From: Flavobacterium sp. Root935
GTDB taxonomy: Bacteria > Bacteroidota > Bacteroidia > Flavobacteriales > Flavobacteriaceae
Assembly: GCF_001429295.1 (NCBI RefSeq)
Contig: NZ_LMJL01000012.1
Coordinates: 1,291,475 to 1,355,474, forward strand
Length of the DNA: 64,000 nucleotides
Reading direction: 5' to 3'
Made by a program: the position numbers and the translations under genes
Notes under the pieces: generated by a model
What the model saw: only the letters and a program-made list of their open reading frames with translations
The model's database searches: none
Told to the model about the DNA's origin: nothing
Shown: piece after piece, positions 15,458-24,442 of the stretch
Layout of the letters: every line of letters begins with the position of its first letter
Numbering within the stretch: position 1 is the stretch's first letter

Positions 15458-16993
15458 TTATCCCAACCACCCTTCTCGATCTAAACTTCTATATTGAATT
15501 GCTTCTGCAATATGCGATGAAACTATATTGGGTGCATTATCTAAATCGGCAATCGTTCTGGAGACTTTTAGAATCCTGTCGTAAGCTCGCGCCGAAAGAT
15601 TTAGTCTTTCCATTGCCGTTTTCAGTAATTCTTTTGAGGGTTCGTCTAAAACGCAGTATTCTCTAATCAATTTACTGCTCATTTGTGCGTTGTAATGAAC
15701 ATTTTCAACAGATTCAAATCGCTTGGTTTGTATTTCTCTTGCTGCGGTTACCCGTTTACGAATTTCAACACTGCTTTCTGCTTTTCTTTCATCTGCCAAT
15801 TTCTCAAACGGCACTGGAGTAACTTCAATATGAATGTCTATTCTATCTAATAATGGACCAGAAATTTTACTCATATATCGCTGCATTTCGTGTGGTGAAG
15901 AAGTATTTGGCACACTAGGATCATTAAAAAATCCACTCGGACTTGGATTCATACTGGCCACAAGCATAAACGATGAAGGATAAGTAATGGTAAACTTGGC
16001 ACGGGAAATCGTAACTTCTCGGTCTTCCAAAGGCTGACGCATTACCTCTAAAACATCTCGTTTAAATTCTGGCAATTCATCTAAAAACAATACCCCATTA
16101 TGTGCCATCGAAATTTCTCCCGGCTGTGGGTAACTGCCGCCGCCAACAAGCGCAGCATTAGAAATCGTATGATGCGGACTTCGAAACGGACGCTGGTTCA
16201 TCAATCCAACTTCTTTTAATTTACCTGCAACACTATGAATTTTAGTGGTTTCAAGCGCTTCTCGCAAAGTCATTGGAGGCAGAATACTCGGAACACGTTT
16301 TGCAAGCATTGTTTTTCCTGCACCAGGAGGGCCAATCAAAATAATATTATGTCCGCCGGCTGCCGCAATTTCCATACAGCGTTTTATACTTTCCTGTCCG
16401 CGAACATCTGAAAAATCAAATTCGGGAAAATCTAAAGTTTTGTAGAATTCAGCACGGGTATCAATAACTGTCGGCTTTAAAGTTCCTTTACCTGCAAAAA
16501 AGTCAATGATTTCTTTTAAGTTCTCTACTCCATAAACATCTAAATCAGATACGATGGCAGCTTCTTTTACATTTTGAATAGGAAGAAAAAAGCCTTTGTA
16601 ACCTTCTTCTTTTGCTTTAATGGCAATTGGTAAAGCACCGCGAATAGGTTGCAGACTTCCATCTAACGAAAGTTCACCCATTATAATATAACGTTCAATT
16701 TCGGGAGCTTTTATCTGATCTGAACCCACCAAAATTCCCATAGCGAGTGTTAAATCATACGAAGAACCTTCTTTTCGAAGATCTGCCGGCGCCATATTGA
16801 TGGTAATTTTTTTTCCTGGCAAACTGAAGCCATTATTTTTAAGCGCGGCTGCGATTCTATAACTGCTTTCTTTTATTGCATTGTCGGGAAGTCCAACTAA
16901 ATGATAACCAATTCCTTTATCCATATGAACTTCAACAGTAATAGTTGTAGCTTCAACTCCAAAAACAGCACTTCCGTAAACTTTTGTCAACAT
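15458..16993 (-). CDS. comM: YifB/ComM-family Mg-chelatase-like AAA+ ATPase
   Basis: 511 residues, the usual family length. N-terminal ChlI-type Lon-protease-like domain (KVYGSAVFGVEATTITVEVH, GLPDNAIKESSYRI, INMAPADLRKEGSSYDL) up to about residue 180, then an AAA+ module with Walker A GPPGAGKTML near 219, Walker B GVLFLDELPEF near 303, and a C-terminal Mg_chelatase_C domain (LSARAYDRILKVSRTIADL). ComM homologues are hexameric branch-migration helicases that aid integration of transformed DNA; by homology this is inferred. It stands alone and converges on the GNAT gene. Confidence 0.92.
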   Translation of the reverse strand: MLTKVYGSAVFGVEATTITVEVHMDKGIGYHLVGLPDNAIKESSYRIAAALKNNGFSLPGKKITINMAPADLRKEGSSYDLTLAMGILVGSDQIKAPEIERYIIMGELSLDGSLQPIRGALPIAIKAKEEGYKGFFLPIQNVKEAAIVSDLDVYGVENLKEIIDFFAGKGTLKPTVIDTRAEFYKTLDFPEFDFSDVRGQESIKRCMEIAAAGGHNIILIGPPGAGKTMLAKRVPSILPPMTLREALETTKIHSVAGKLKEVGLMNQRPFRSPHHTISNAALVGGGSYPQPGEISMAHNGVLFLDELPEFKRDVLEVMRQPLEDREVTISRAKFTITYPSSFMLVASMNPSPSGFFNDPSVPNTSSPHEMQRYMSKISGPLLDRIDIHIEVTPVPFEKLADERKAESSVEIRKRVTAAREIQTKRFESVENVHYNAQMSSKLIREYCVLDEPSKELLKTAMERLNLSARAYDRILKVSRTIADLDNAPNIVSSHIAEAIQYRSLDREGWLG

Positions 16994-17102
16994 AAATTAA
17001 TCTTAAATGAAAAGGTAAAAATATTTAATTATAGACAAAAAATCATTATTTTTGTAAATATTTTATTACTTTTTACTAACTCTTTCAAAATTTATTATTT
17101 AT

Positions 17103-17801
17103 ATGAATGATCTCGAAAAAATAAAATCCAAACTTGCAAAAAGAGCATCAGGATTTATTACTGGAGGATTTAAGCCAACAAATTCAAATACAGAAAGTTG
17201 GATTGGAAGAGTTTATTTATATCTAGAAAATGAAGAAATTCCTGTCGATAATAACGGTGACTTAATGTTACCTTTATTTCAATTATGTTTAAATGAATTA
17301 CCATTCGTCCCTGATATTCTAATAAACACTAAAATAATAACAGTATTCATTTCTAAAAATATTCCAATAGATCTAACTCCAAATGGAAATCATTGGGTTT
17401 TACGAGAATATAAAAATACTAATGAGATAATATTTAAAGATTTAAAAAATGAAAATTCTCACATTAAACCTTTTCCATTGTCAAATAAATTAATTGAAGA
17501 AGATTATCCGGTTTGGGAAGATCCTGAAATTCCAGAAGATATATCAGATAAAATACTTCAACTTGAAGACGAAGGAGTTATAGATTCTTATTATGAAATA
17601 ATTGAAAACAATTACGGTCATAAACTTGGGGGATATGCTACTTATTGTCAATCAGGAATATATTTTGGAGATGACTACGAATTTGTTTTCCAAATATCTT
17701 CTGATGAAAAAGCTAATTTGAATATTGTAGATAATGGTAATATTTATTTAGCAAAAAATAGGAAAACCGAAGAATGGATATACTATATTGATTTCTATTA
17801 A
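17103..17801 (+). CDS. DUF1963-like (YwqG-type) protein
   Basis: 232 residues, cytoplasmic, acidic. The segment MLPLFQLCLNELPFVPDIL followed by ITVFISKNIPIDL, and the C-terminal GHKLGGYATYCQSGI and YEFVFQISSDEKANL strands, match the YwqG/DUF1963 pattern, in which a conserved P-L-x-F-x-x-Q and a late G-G/Q-I-x-S-D occur. Relatives are found among immunity proteins of toxin systems and as isolated genes; no toxin partner is visible here. Function unknown. Confidence 0.6.
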   Translation: MNDLEKIKSKLAKRASGFITGGFKPTNSNTESWIGRVYLYLENEEIPVDNNGDLMLPLFQLCLNELPFVPDILINTKIITVFISKNIPIDLTPNGNHWVLREYKNTNEIIFKDLKNENSHIKPFPLSNKLIEEDYPVWEDPEIPEDISDKILQLEDEGVIDSYYEIIENNYGHKLGGYATYCQSGIYFGDDYEFVFQISSDEKANLNIVDNGNIYLAKNRKTEEWIYYIDFY

Positions 17802-17827
17802 ATTTTTAATGGAATATAATTATACGG

Positions 17828-17858
17828 AAATCGGATTAAGCAAAACTTAATCCGATTT
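17828..17858 (-). terminator. Terminator hairpin overlapping the 3' end of the next gene
   Basis: AAATCGGATTAAG pairs perfectly with CTTAATCCGATTT around CAAAA. The stop codon of the minus-strand gene (17836-17838) lies inside the stem. Confidence 0.7.
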
Positions 17859-18813
17859 GATTTTTAATTTCCTCCACAATCCTACTCAAATCCAAACTAT
17901 TTTGATGCGACCAAAGTTTACTTTCAATTTGATTGTTTCGAATGCAATTGTGACATTCTATTATTTCGTGTGAATATCCTTTTCCTAAAGTTGGCAAAGT
18001 AAAAGCAGCTTCTTTTTCGTCATTTATAAATAAAGAATATCCGTCGGCAACAAACCAAGGCGAGTTCAATTCAATTCTTCCTTTTGATCCGCTTATAGAT
18101 GCTTTCATATCAGATTCTGAAACTATCGAAGCATGTAAAACCGATTGAGCCGATTCATATTGCAATAGCATAGAAGTCTGTAGATCAATATCATTTTTGT
18201 GTTTGATGGCTTTTGCAATTATCTCTTTTGGATTTCCTAATAGTATATAAGAGAGGAATAATGGATAAACTCCAATATCAAATAAAGCTCCGCCACCCAA
18301 TTCTTTGTCAAAAAGTCTTTTGTTTTCAGTTTCACTGCCGTGAAAAGCAAAATCGGCTTTTATGTAATTTACATCTCCAATTATTCCATTATTTACTTTT
18401 TGTAATATCTCTTGAATAGACGGAATAAAACGTGTCCAAAACGCTTCCATAAAAAATCTGTTATTTTTTGTAGAAGCTTCAATCATTCTCTCTGCATCAT
18501 TATAAGATAGCGACATTGGTTTTTCGCATATCACATGTTTGCCTTTTTCAAGTGCTTTTATGGATAATTCTGCATGCGAGTTATGTGGTGTTGCGATATA
18601 GATAATTTCAACTTCACTGTCCTCAAAAAGTAGATCATAAGAATTATACATTCTTAAAGCACCAAATTTTTCTGCAAATAACTCTGCTTTAGAAATATCT
18701 CTTGAAGCAACTGCCGTTAGCTCAGCATCATCTATCAATAATAAATCTGACGCAAACTGGCTTGCAATATTACCCAGCCCAACTATTCCCCATTTAATTT
18801 TTCTATCAGCCAT
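17836..18813 (-). CDS. Gfo/Idh/MocA-family oxidoreductase
   Basis: 325 residues. Rossmann fold at the N-terminus (KWGIVGLGNIASQFASDL, G-x-G-x-x-A), the conserved IYIATPHNSHAELSIKALE and HVICEKPMSL (the E-K-P catalytic-lysine motif, near residue 95), and a C-terminal alpha/beta domain starting at DVNYIKADFAFHG with GGGALFDIGVYPL. Members use NAD(P) to oxidise or reduce sugars, inositols or trans-dihydrodiols. The substrate is not determined; no sugar operon is adjacent. Last codons form part of a terminator stem. Confidence 0.9.
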   Translation of the reverse strand: MADRKIKWGIVGLGNIASQFASDLLLIDDAELTAVASRDISKAELFAEKFGALRMYNSYDLLFEDSEVEIIYIATPHNSHAELSIKALEKGKHVICEKPMSLSYNDAERMIEASTKNNRFFMEAFWTRFIPSIQEILQKVNNGIIGDVNYIKADFAFHGSETENKRLFDKELGGGALFDIGVYPLFLSYILLGNPKEIIAKAIKHKNDIDLQTSMLLQYESAQSVLHASIVSESDMKASISGSKGRIELNSPWFVADGYSLFINDEKEAAFTLPTLGKGYSHEIIECHNCIRNNQIESKLWSHQNSLDLSRIVEEIKNQIGLSFA

Positions 18814-19127
18814 TGTATTTTAATCATCAAAATTGTTAAAAAACATTAAAAAACTATTTCGTTTAAAAAACATCAGACGTTTTTAAACAACAAATATCCA
18901 ATATATCGTAAAAAGTAACAATCAATTAACCCAAAAATTATTAAAAGTCTTAATAAGACGAAAATAAATGTTGATGAATTACAAATTTTAAGTCTGTTTT
19001 AACAAATTCATGCAAAATTTACGGGGTCAAATTTTAAATTTAACAAAAATTAAACATTGAACCCTATTTTTTTAGGGGGTATGAAATCATTTTATACTTT
19101 TATAAAAAATTTTAAAACTAAATAACT
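18814..19127. other. 314-base gap upstream of amt; leader hairpin
   Basis: No gene is seen. It contains the divergent upstream regions of the oxidoreductase (minus) and amt (plus). Near the end, ACCCTA and TAGGGGGT (19061-19080) face each other across six T and could form a small hairpin in the amt region, and TACTTTTA (19095-19102) is 7 of 8 to the -7 consensus. No recognisable riboswitch. Confidence 0.4.
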
Positions 19128-20444
19128 ATGCGAAAAATTATTTTAACTGTGATTCTTATCACTATTTTGGTACTAACCTTTATATCAAACTTTATCATTG
19201 CAGATAACCCAATTCCTGCTGAAGCGGTTAAGTTTGACACAGGAGATACAGCTTGGATGATCGTGGCAACTGCATTTGTATTGTTAATGACTCCTGGTTT
19301 AGGATTTTTCTACGGAGGAATGGTAGGTAAGAAAAACGTAATTAGTACTATGCTTCAGAGTTTTATGGCAATGGTAATTGTTACTATTTTATGGACTGTC
19401 GTTGCTTTCGGATTAGCTTTTGGACCAACTATTGGAGGAATTATTGGAGATCCGTCTCATAATTTATTCTTTGAAGGTGTTGGAACCAATACTGCATGGA
19501 GCCTTGCACCAACAATTCCTTTTATGTTATTCGCATTATTTCAAGCAAAATTTGCCATCATTACTCCTGCTTTAATTACAGGTGCTTTTGCAGAACGTGT
19601 ACGTTTCTGGGCTTATTTATTATTCATGGTTTTATTTATATTATTAATATACGCTCCTTTAGCTCACATGACTTGGCATCCTGATGGAGTTTTCTTCAAA
19701 ATGGGAGTTCTTGATTTCGCTGGTGGAACGGTAGTACACATGAGCGCTGGATGGGCTGCATTGGCTGGAGCAATCTTCTTAGGAAAAAGAAAAGTACAAA
19801 AAGTTAATCCTGCTAGAATTACTTACGTATTATTAGGTACGGGTTTACTTTGGTTTGGATGGTTTGGTTTCAATGCTGGATCTGCATTAGGAGCAAATGG
19901 TTTAGCTGTACAAGCTTTAGGAACAACTACTGTTGCTGCTGCAGCTGCTGCTATGGCATGGGTTTTCCTTGATAAAATCTTAGGACACAAATTATCTGCT
20001 CTTGGAGCTTGTATTGGAGCTGTTGTGGGTCTTGTAGCTATTACGCCTGCTGCTGGTTTCGTTAGTATTCCTCACGCAATTTTCATTGGTTTATTCTCTG
20101 CAATTGTAAGTAACCTTGTAGTTAGTAAATTCCCTAAAGGAAAAATTGATGATGCTTTAGATGTATTTGCTTGTCACGGTGTTGGTGGTATGGTAGGTAT
20201 GTTATTAACAGGAGTTTTTGCTTCAAAAGCAATTAACCCAGCTGTTGGAGATAATCAAGGTTTAATCTTTGGAACTCCAACTTTATTCATCAACCAATTA
20301 ACTGCTCTTGTTGTGGTATCAATCTTTGCTTTTGTTGGCTCTTATATTTTATTCTTTATTGTAAATAAAATTACACCTCTAAGAGTTACTGAAGAAAAAG
20401 AAGAATTAGGTTTAGATATTTCTCAACACGGAGAATTCCTATAA
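19128..20444 (+). CDS. amt: Ammonium transporter
   Basis: 438 residues, eleven membrane helices preceded by a signal-like segment (ILTVILITILVLTFISNFII). Amt hallmarks: FFYGGMVGKKNVISTMLQSF, TPALITGAFAERVRFWAYL, DFAGGTVVHMSAGWAALAGA (with the pore His of the twin-His pair), WFGWFGFNAGSALGANG and VFACHGVGGMVGMLLTG (second His). Facilitates ammonium uptake at the inner membrane. No glnK/PII gene lies beside it, unlike the common amt-glnK pairing, so control by PII would have to act in trans. Own terminator downstream. Confidence 0.95.
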   Translation: MRKIILTVILITILVLTFISNFIIADNPIPAEAVKFDTGDTAWMIVATAFVLLMTPGLGFFYGGMVGKKNVISTMLQSFMAMVIVTILWTVVAFGLAFGPTIGGIIGDPSHNLFFEGVGTNTAWSLAPTIPFMLFALFQAKFAIITPALITGAFAERVRFWAYLLFMVLFILLIYAPLAHMTWHPDGVFFKMGVLDFAGGTVVHMSAGWAALAGAIFLGKRKVQKVNPARITYVLLGTGLLWFGWFGFNAGSALGANGLAVQALGTTTVAAAAAAMAWVFLDKILGHKLSALGACIGAVVGLVAITPAAGFVSIPHAIFIGLFSAIVSNLVVSKFPKGKIDDALDVFACHGVGGMVGMLLTGVFASKAINPAVGDNQGLIFGTPTLFINQLTALVVVSIFAFVGSYILFFIVNKITPLRVTEEKEELGLDISQHGEFL

Positions 20445-20479
20445 GAAATTAATTTTCAACTTTCAATCTTGATAAAAAA

Positions 20480-20508
20480 AACGCTCTAAGTAATTAGAGC
20501 GTTTTTTG
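20480..20508 (+). terminator. Terminator after amt (copy 1)
   Basis: AACGCTCTAA and TTAGAGCGTT pair perfectly around GTAA, with a T run after and an A run before, so it could act on both strands. Confidence 0.85.
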
Positions 20509-20707
20509 TTTGAATTAATTTCTAAGCAATCTAAGAAGTCCTTTAAAGATTTAATTTTATGTACATCTTGAGTAAACAAACCCATATGTATGGAACTTTA
20601 TTTATCTGAATTAATTTCACTACAGGCTAGCAAATTAACAACCTTAATTATTCAACAAAAAAACTCCTTTAAAAAACTTTAATCCGCTTAAATCTTGATC
20701 ATAAAAA

Positions 20708-20736
20708 AACGCTCTAATTACTTAGAGCGCTTTTTG
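20708..20736. terminator. Terminator hairpin (copy 2)
   Basis: AACGCTCTAA and TTAGAGCGCT around TTAC, flanked by A and T runs. On the minus strand it would terminate the tilS-dsbD transcript. Confidence 0.75.
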
Positions 20737-20820
20737 TTTTGAATTAATTTCAACCCCAATATATTTTAAATTTTAGTCCCGAAGCATCAGGATAGATTTG
20801 AAATTTTAAAAGTCTAAAAT

Positions 20821-22908
20821 CTATTTAAAATTAGAAATACCTTCTTTTAACCATTTTAAATATTCTTCTGTACTAACGTAGCTGATAGTTGGTTTAGTAT
20901 TATTTAAATTATTTCCTTCTAAATCTGTAATCACATATAGAGGCTGTGTATTGGTTTTATATTTAGAAATCATAAAATCTGTCCATTTATCTCCCGCTGT
21001 AATAATTTTATCTCCAGAGGCAGTTGTAAATTGTTCTTCTTTTGGAAGTTCACGTTTGTCATCAACATAAAGTGAAATCAAAACAACATCATTTTTTAGA
21101 ATTGGTAAAACCGTAGGATCAGACCACACATTGTTTTCCATTTTTCGGCAGTTTACACAAGCGTAACCCGTAAAATCCAGCATTATAGGTTTATTGATTT
21201 CTTTCGCGTAAGCTACACCGTCCTCATAATCGTGAAAAACCATAATTCCGTGAGGGCCTAATTCTGCTCCTTCTGGCAGCCCTTTTATTGGTTCTCCTGA
21301 AACGGCTCCATTTCCTGATCCTCCTACTCCAAACGGACTTTCGCTGTATTGCGGCGGCGGTGGGAATGCACTAATTAATTTTAATGGAGCTCCCCAAAGT
21401 CCAGGAATTAAATACATTGTAAACACTAAAGTAAGTAGTCCTAAATATAATCTCCCAACAGAAATATGATTCATTGGGCTATCGTGAGGCAATGTAATTT
21501 TTCCGAATAAATATAAAGTCAAAGCTCCAAAAATTGCAATCCAGATTGCGATGAAAACTTCTCTTTCTAAGAAATGTAATTGTAAAACTAAATCTGCATT
21601 TGATAAAAATTTGAATGCCAAAGCCAATTCTAAAAATCCAAGAACCACTTTTACAGTATTTAACCATCCACCAGATTTTGGTAATGAGTTTAACCATCCT
21701 GGGAACATTGCAAATAACATAAACGGTAAAGCTAATGCAGATGAAAATCCTAACATTCCAACAACTGGAGCGATTCCTCCATTTGAAGCTGCTTCAACTA
21801 ATAAAGTTCCAACAATTGGTCCTGTACAAGAAAAAGATACAATTGCCAAAGCCAAAGCCATGAATAATATTCCGATTATTCCGCCTTTATCCGCTTGCTG
21901 ATCAGCCTTGTTTGCCCATGAATTTGGAAGCATAATTTCAAAAGCTCCCAAAAATGAAGTTGCAAAAATAACTAAGATCACAAAGAAAATTAGGTTAAAC
22001 CAGACATCGGTAGACAAAGCATTTAAAGCATCTGCACCAAATATTTTAGTAACGATAAGACCTAAAATTACATAAATAGCAATAATTGAGAGTCCGTAAA
22101 TCACAGCGTTTCTAATTCCTTTAGCTCTGCTTTTACTTTGCTTAGTAAAGAAACTTACTGTCATTGGGATCATTGGGAAAACGCAAGGCGTTAACAAAGC
22201 TGCAAACCCAGATAAAAACGCAATAAAAAAGATTGACCACAAACTTCTTGCAGGTGTTGGAGCAGGAATTTCTGCTGCTTTAACTTCTTTTTCTGCTTTT
22301 ACAGTTTGATCTTTAGCAGTATTAGTTTCTTTTTGAATAGTATCAACTGCTAAACCAACTACTTTAGTTTCATCTTTTTGAGCTTCTGCTACAACTGGAA
22401 CTTGATCCATTTTAAAAGTTGATGGAACTGCAATTGAGAACTTTTTGCTCGAATTGATACAAACTTCTTTACAAACCTGAAAATCGAAATCCACATCAAC
22501 TGTTTTTAGATTTGGATTAATAATTTTTATCTCTTGTTCAATATGTGCTTTTCCTTCAAAATAGGTTTCATCTACACCAAATACATCATTAAAAGAAGTT
22601 TTCGTTTTTCCTTCTTTCGCTTTTCCTACTAATTCGTAATTACCTTTTTGATTTTTAAAAGCAATTTCCAAAGCAAGAGGTCCGCCTTCTGGTGTAAACT
22701 GCGAATACATATGCCAGTCTTTTTCGATAACAGCATCAAAAATTAATACAGCATTATTCCCTTTTTTTTCAATTTTTGAAGTCCATTTTACCGGCTCTAG
22801 AATTTGAGCGTTACCTTTTGCAAAAGCAAAGAAAAACAACAGCAGTAAAATAGTTTTAGTCCAAATATTTTTTGACAAGCTTGTCTGAAGATTTTGAGTA
22901 AAGTTCAT
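20821..22908 (-). CDS. dsbD: Thiol:disulfide interchange protein DsbD
   Basis: 695 residues; carries reducing equivalents from cytoplasmic thioredoxin across the inner membrane to periplasmic thiol proteins. Signal-like start (TILLLLFFFAFAKGNAQ), N-terminal periplasmic immunoglobulin-like domain with the reactive VCKEVC pair near residue 145, a charged linker, then eight membrane helices with LLTPCVFPMIPMTVSFF and FSCTGPIVGTLLVE (the two membrane Cys), and a C-terminal thioredoxin domain with GYACVNCRKMENNVW (CxxC). Starts within the stop of tilS (TAATG overlap), so the two are translationally coupled, tilS first. Confidence 0.93.
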   Translation of the reverse strand: MNFTQNLQTSLSKNIWTKTILLLLFFFAFAKGNAQILEPVKWTSKIEKKGNNAVLIFDAVIEKDWHMYSQFTPEGGPLALEIAFKNQKGNYELVGKAKEGKTKTSFNDVFGVDETYFEGKAHIEQEIKIINPNLKTVDVDFDFQVCKEVCINSSKKFSIAVPSTFKMDQVPVVAEAQKDETKVVGLAVDTIQKETNTAKDQTVKAEKEVKAAEIPAPTPARSLWSIFFIAFLSGFAALLTPCVFPMIPMTVSFFTKQSKSRAKGIRNAVIYGLSIIAIYVILGLIVTKIFGADALNALSTDVWFNLIFFVILVIFATSFLGAFEIMLPNSWANKADQQADKGGIIGILFMALALAIVSFSCTGPIVGTLLVEAASNGGIAPVVGMLGFSSALALPFMLFAMFPGWLNSLPKSGGWLNTVKVVLGFLELALAFKFLSNADLVLQLHFLEREVFIAIWIAIFGALTLYLFGKITLPHDSPMNHISVGRLYLGLLTLVFTMYLIPGLWGAPLKLISAFPPPPQYSESPFGVGGSGNGAVSGEPIKGLPEGAELGPHGIMVFHDYEDGVAYAKEINKPIMLDFTGYACVNCRKMENNVWSDPTVLPILKNDVVLISLYVDDKRELPKEEQFTTASGDKIITAGDKWTDFMISKYKTNTQPLYVITDLEGNNLNNTKPTISYVSTEEYLKWLKEGISNFK

Positions 22909-24218
22909 TATTGTAGTTCTATTTTTAGTATTTTGTTTGTGGCTTTTTCAATTTTAAAACGGTCATCTTGTCTGATTCCGACAACCCAGACTATTTGGTC
23001 ATTAGAACATAAAATCCATGTTTTTTCTTTTTCGATCAATGATAACTTTTCATCTTTAAAAAGTTTACTAACTTTTTTTGACTTACCATTCATGCCAAAA
23101 GGCTGAAAAACATCTCCTTCTTTCCATTTACGTAATATAAGAGGAAAGTGGATTTTATCGACGTCCACAAATATAACTCTATTTGAATCGAATGTTGTGT
23201 GACCTACGTTACAAAGGCTTAATTTTATGGGAAAATTAACTTCTGTATCGTTTGAATTGATTTCATATTCTTCTTTTTCTGACAACTCAGAAAGCGGACT
23301 CAAAATTAACGTTTCTCTGTTTTTTAGTAATCTGAATTCCTCTGCAAAAACTTGTTTTCCCGATTGCCCTTCGACCAAATCGTAAATATCATTCCACGCA
23401 GAAAAACCAAATTCATTCAGCCATTGATACAAATATGATTTATAATTGGGAAGTTTTTTTAACTGATTTAAATCAAAATGAATATCATCGCCTGCTTCTT
23501 TTGCAACTTGCTGATAAATCATAATCGAAGCATCTTCAACCATTTCTTTTGATTCCTGAAGATAGGATTGTGTCTTTTGAAATGCATCCAAAAAATTAGG
23601 ATTGATTTCTTTTAAAACAGGAATTAAATCGTGACGAATTTTATTTCGCAAATATTTAGTTGAAGCATTACTGCTGTCTTCTCGCCATTCTATATTATTT
23701 TCTTCCGCATATTTCAGAATTTCTTGTCTGGAAAATGGCAAAAGCGGGCGAATGATTTTGTCGTTCTGTTCTGGAATTCCCGTTAAACCTTCTAAACCTG
23801 TTCCGCGCGTTAAATTGATTATAAAAGTTTCTAAATTGTCATCTGCGTGATGCGCCGTTAAAATAAAGTCAAAGTTTTCTTCTTCCAAAAGTTCATAAAA
23901 CCAACTGTAGCGCAATTCTCTTGCAGCGACTTGTGTGGACAATTTATAATCTTTAGCGAAAGCTTCAGTATCAAAGTGAGTCGTAAAAAACGAGATATTA
24001 TTTTGATCGCAATAGTTTTGAATAAATTCCTGATCTCCAAAACTTTCTAATCCGCGAAGTTGAAAATTACAATGTAAAACTGCGATTTCATAAGGCAATT
24101 GATTAAACAAATGCAGTAACACCATACTGTCTAAGCCACCGCTGACAGCCAGAAAAAGTTTTTTTTCTGCTAAAAAAGGAAACCTGGAAGTTATATGATT
24201 TTGAAATTTTGAAAACAT
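22908..24218 (-). CDS. tilS: tRNA(Ile)-lysidine synthase
   Basis: 436 residues, standard TilS length. Adds lysine to C34 of the tRNA-Ile CAU anticodon, an essential step for reading AUA. PP-loop ATP pyrophosphatase motif AVSGGLDSMVLLHL near residue 24, then LTAHHADDNLETFIINLTRGTGLEGL (H-A-D-D-x-x-E-T), RPLLPFSRQEILKYA, and the C-terminal LRKWKEGDVFQPFGMNGKSK substrate-binding domain. First gene of a two-gene unit with dsbD. Confidence 0.93.
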   Translation of the reverse strand: MFSKFQNHITSRFPFLAEKKLFLAVSGGLDSMVLLHLFNQLPYEIAVLHCNFQLRGLESFGDQEFIQNYCDQNNISFFTTHFDTEAFAKDYKLSTQVAARELRYSWFYELLEEENFDFILTAHHADDNLETFIINLTRGTGLEGLTGIPEQNDKIIRPLLPFSRQEILKYAEENNIEWREDSSNASTKYLRNKIRHDLIPVLKEINPNFLDAFQKTQSYLQESKEMVEDASIMIYQQVAKEAGDDIHFDLNQLKKLPNYKSYLYQWLNEFGFSAWNDIYDLVEGQSGKQVFAEEFRLLKNRETLILSPLSELSEKEEYEINSNDTEVNFPIKLSLCNVGHTTFDSNRVIFVDVDKIHFPLILRKWKEGDVFQPFGMNGKSKKVSKLFKDEKLSLIEKEKTWILCSNDQIVWVVGIRQDDRFKIEKATNKILKIELQ

Positions 24219-24442
24219 TTGATAAATGTAAAAAATTAAATTCGTTCTATTTTTAAATGAAATGTTAAGCGGTTATTTTTTCTGCCGGAATTACACAAAT
24301 TTCCACTAATTAATTTGCAAAACTTTAAAAAATACAGCCACAGATTAAAGGATTAAAATGATTCTAAAATCTGTGTAAATCTTAATAATCTGTGGCAAAA
24401 AAATAATTCGTGCAAATTCGGCTAATTCGCGACAAGTCCACT
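24219..24442. repeat. Dispersed CCACAGATTAAA / AATCTGTGG repeat
   Basis: CCACAGATTAAAGGATTAAA near 24339 and AATCTGTGGC near 24389 form an inverted repeat, followed by an ATTCG-rich tail (TTCGTGCAAATTCGGCTAAT). A related block flanks the palindrome at 34.9-35.1 kb. No gene in the gap. Confidence 0.55.

Larger units (their letters stand above)
20465..20750. repeat. Directly repeated terminator block (two 57-60-base copies)
   Basis: 20465-20521 and 20691-20750 share AATCTTGAT, an A run, a hairpin with AACGCTCTAA arm, the T run and TTTGAATTAATTT. They lie in the 376-base gap between amt and dsbD (20445-20820). The sequence between the copies holds no gene. Confidence 0.8.

Noticed and set aside
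19061..19080. Riboswitch upstream of amt
   Set aside because: Only one small hairpin is visible; no conserved riboswitch core is recognised.
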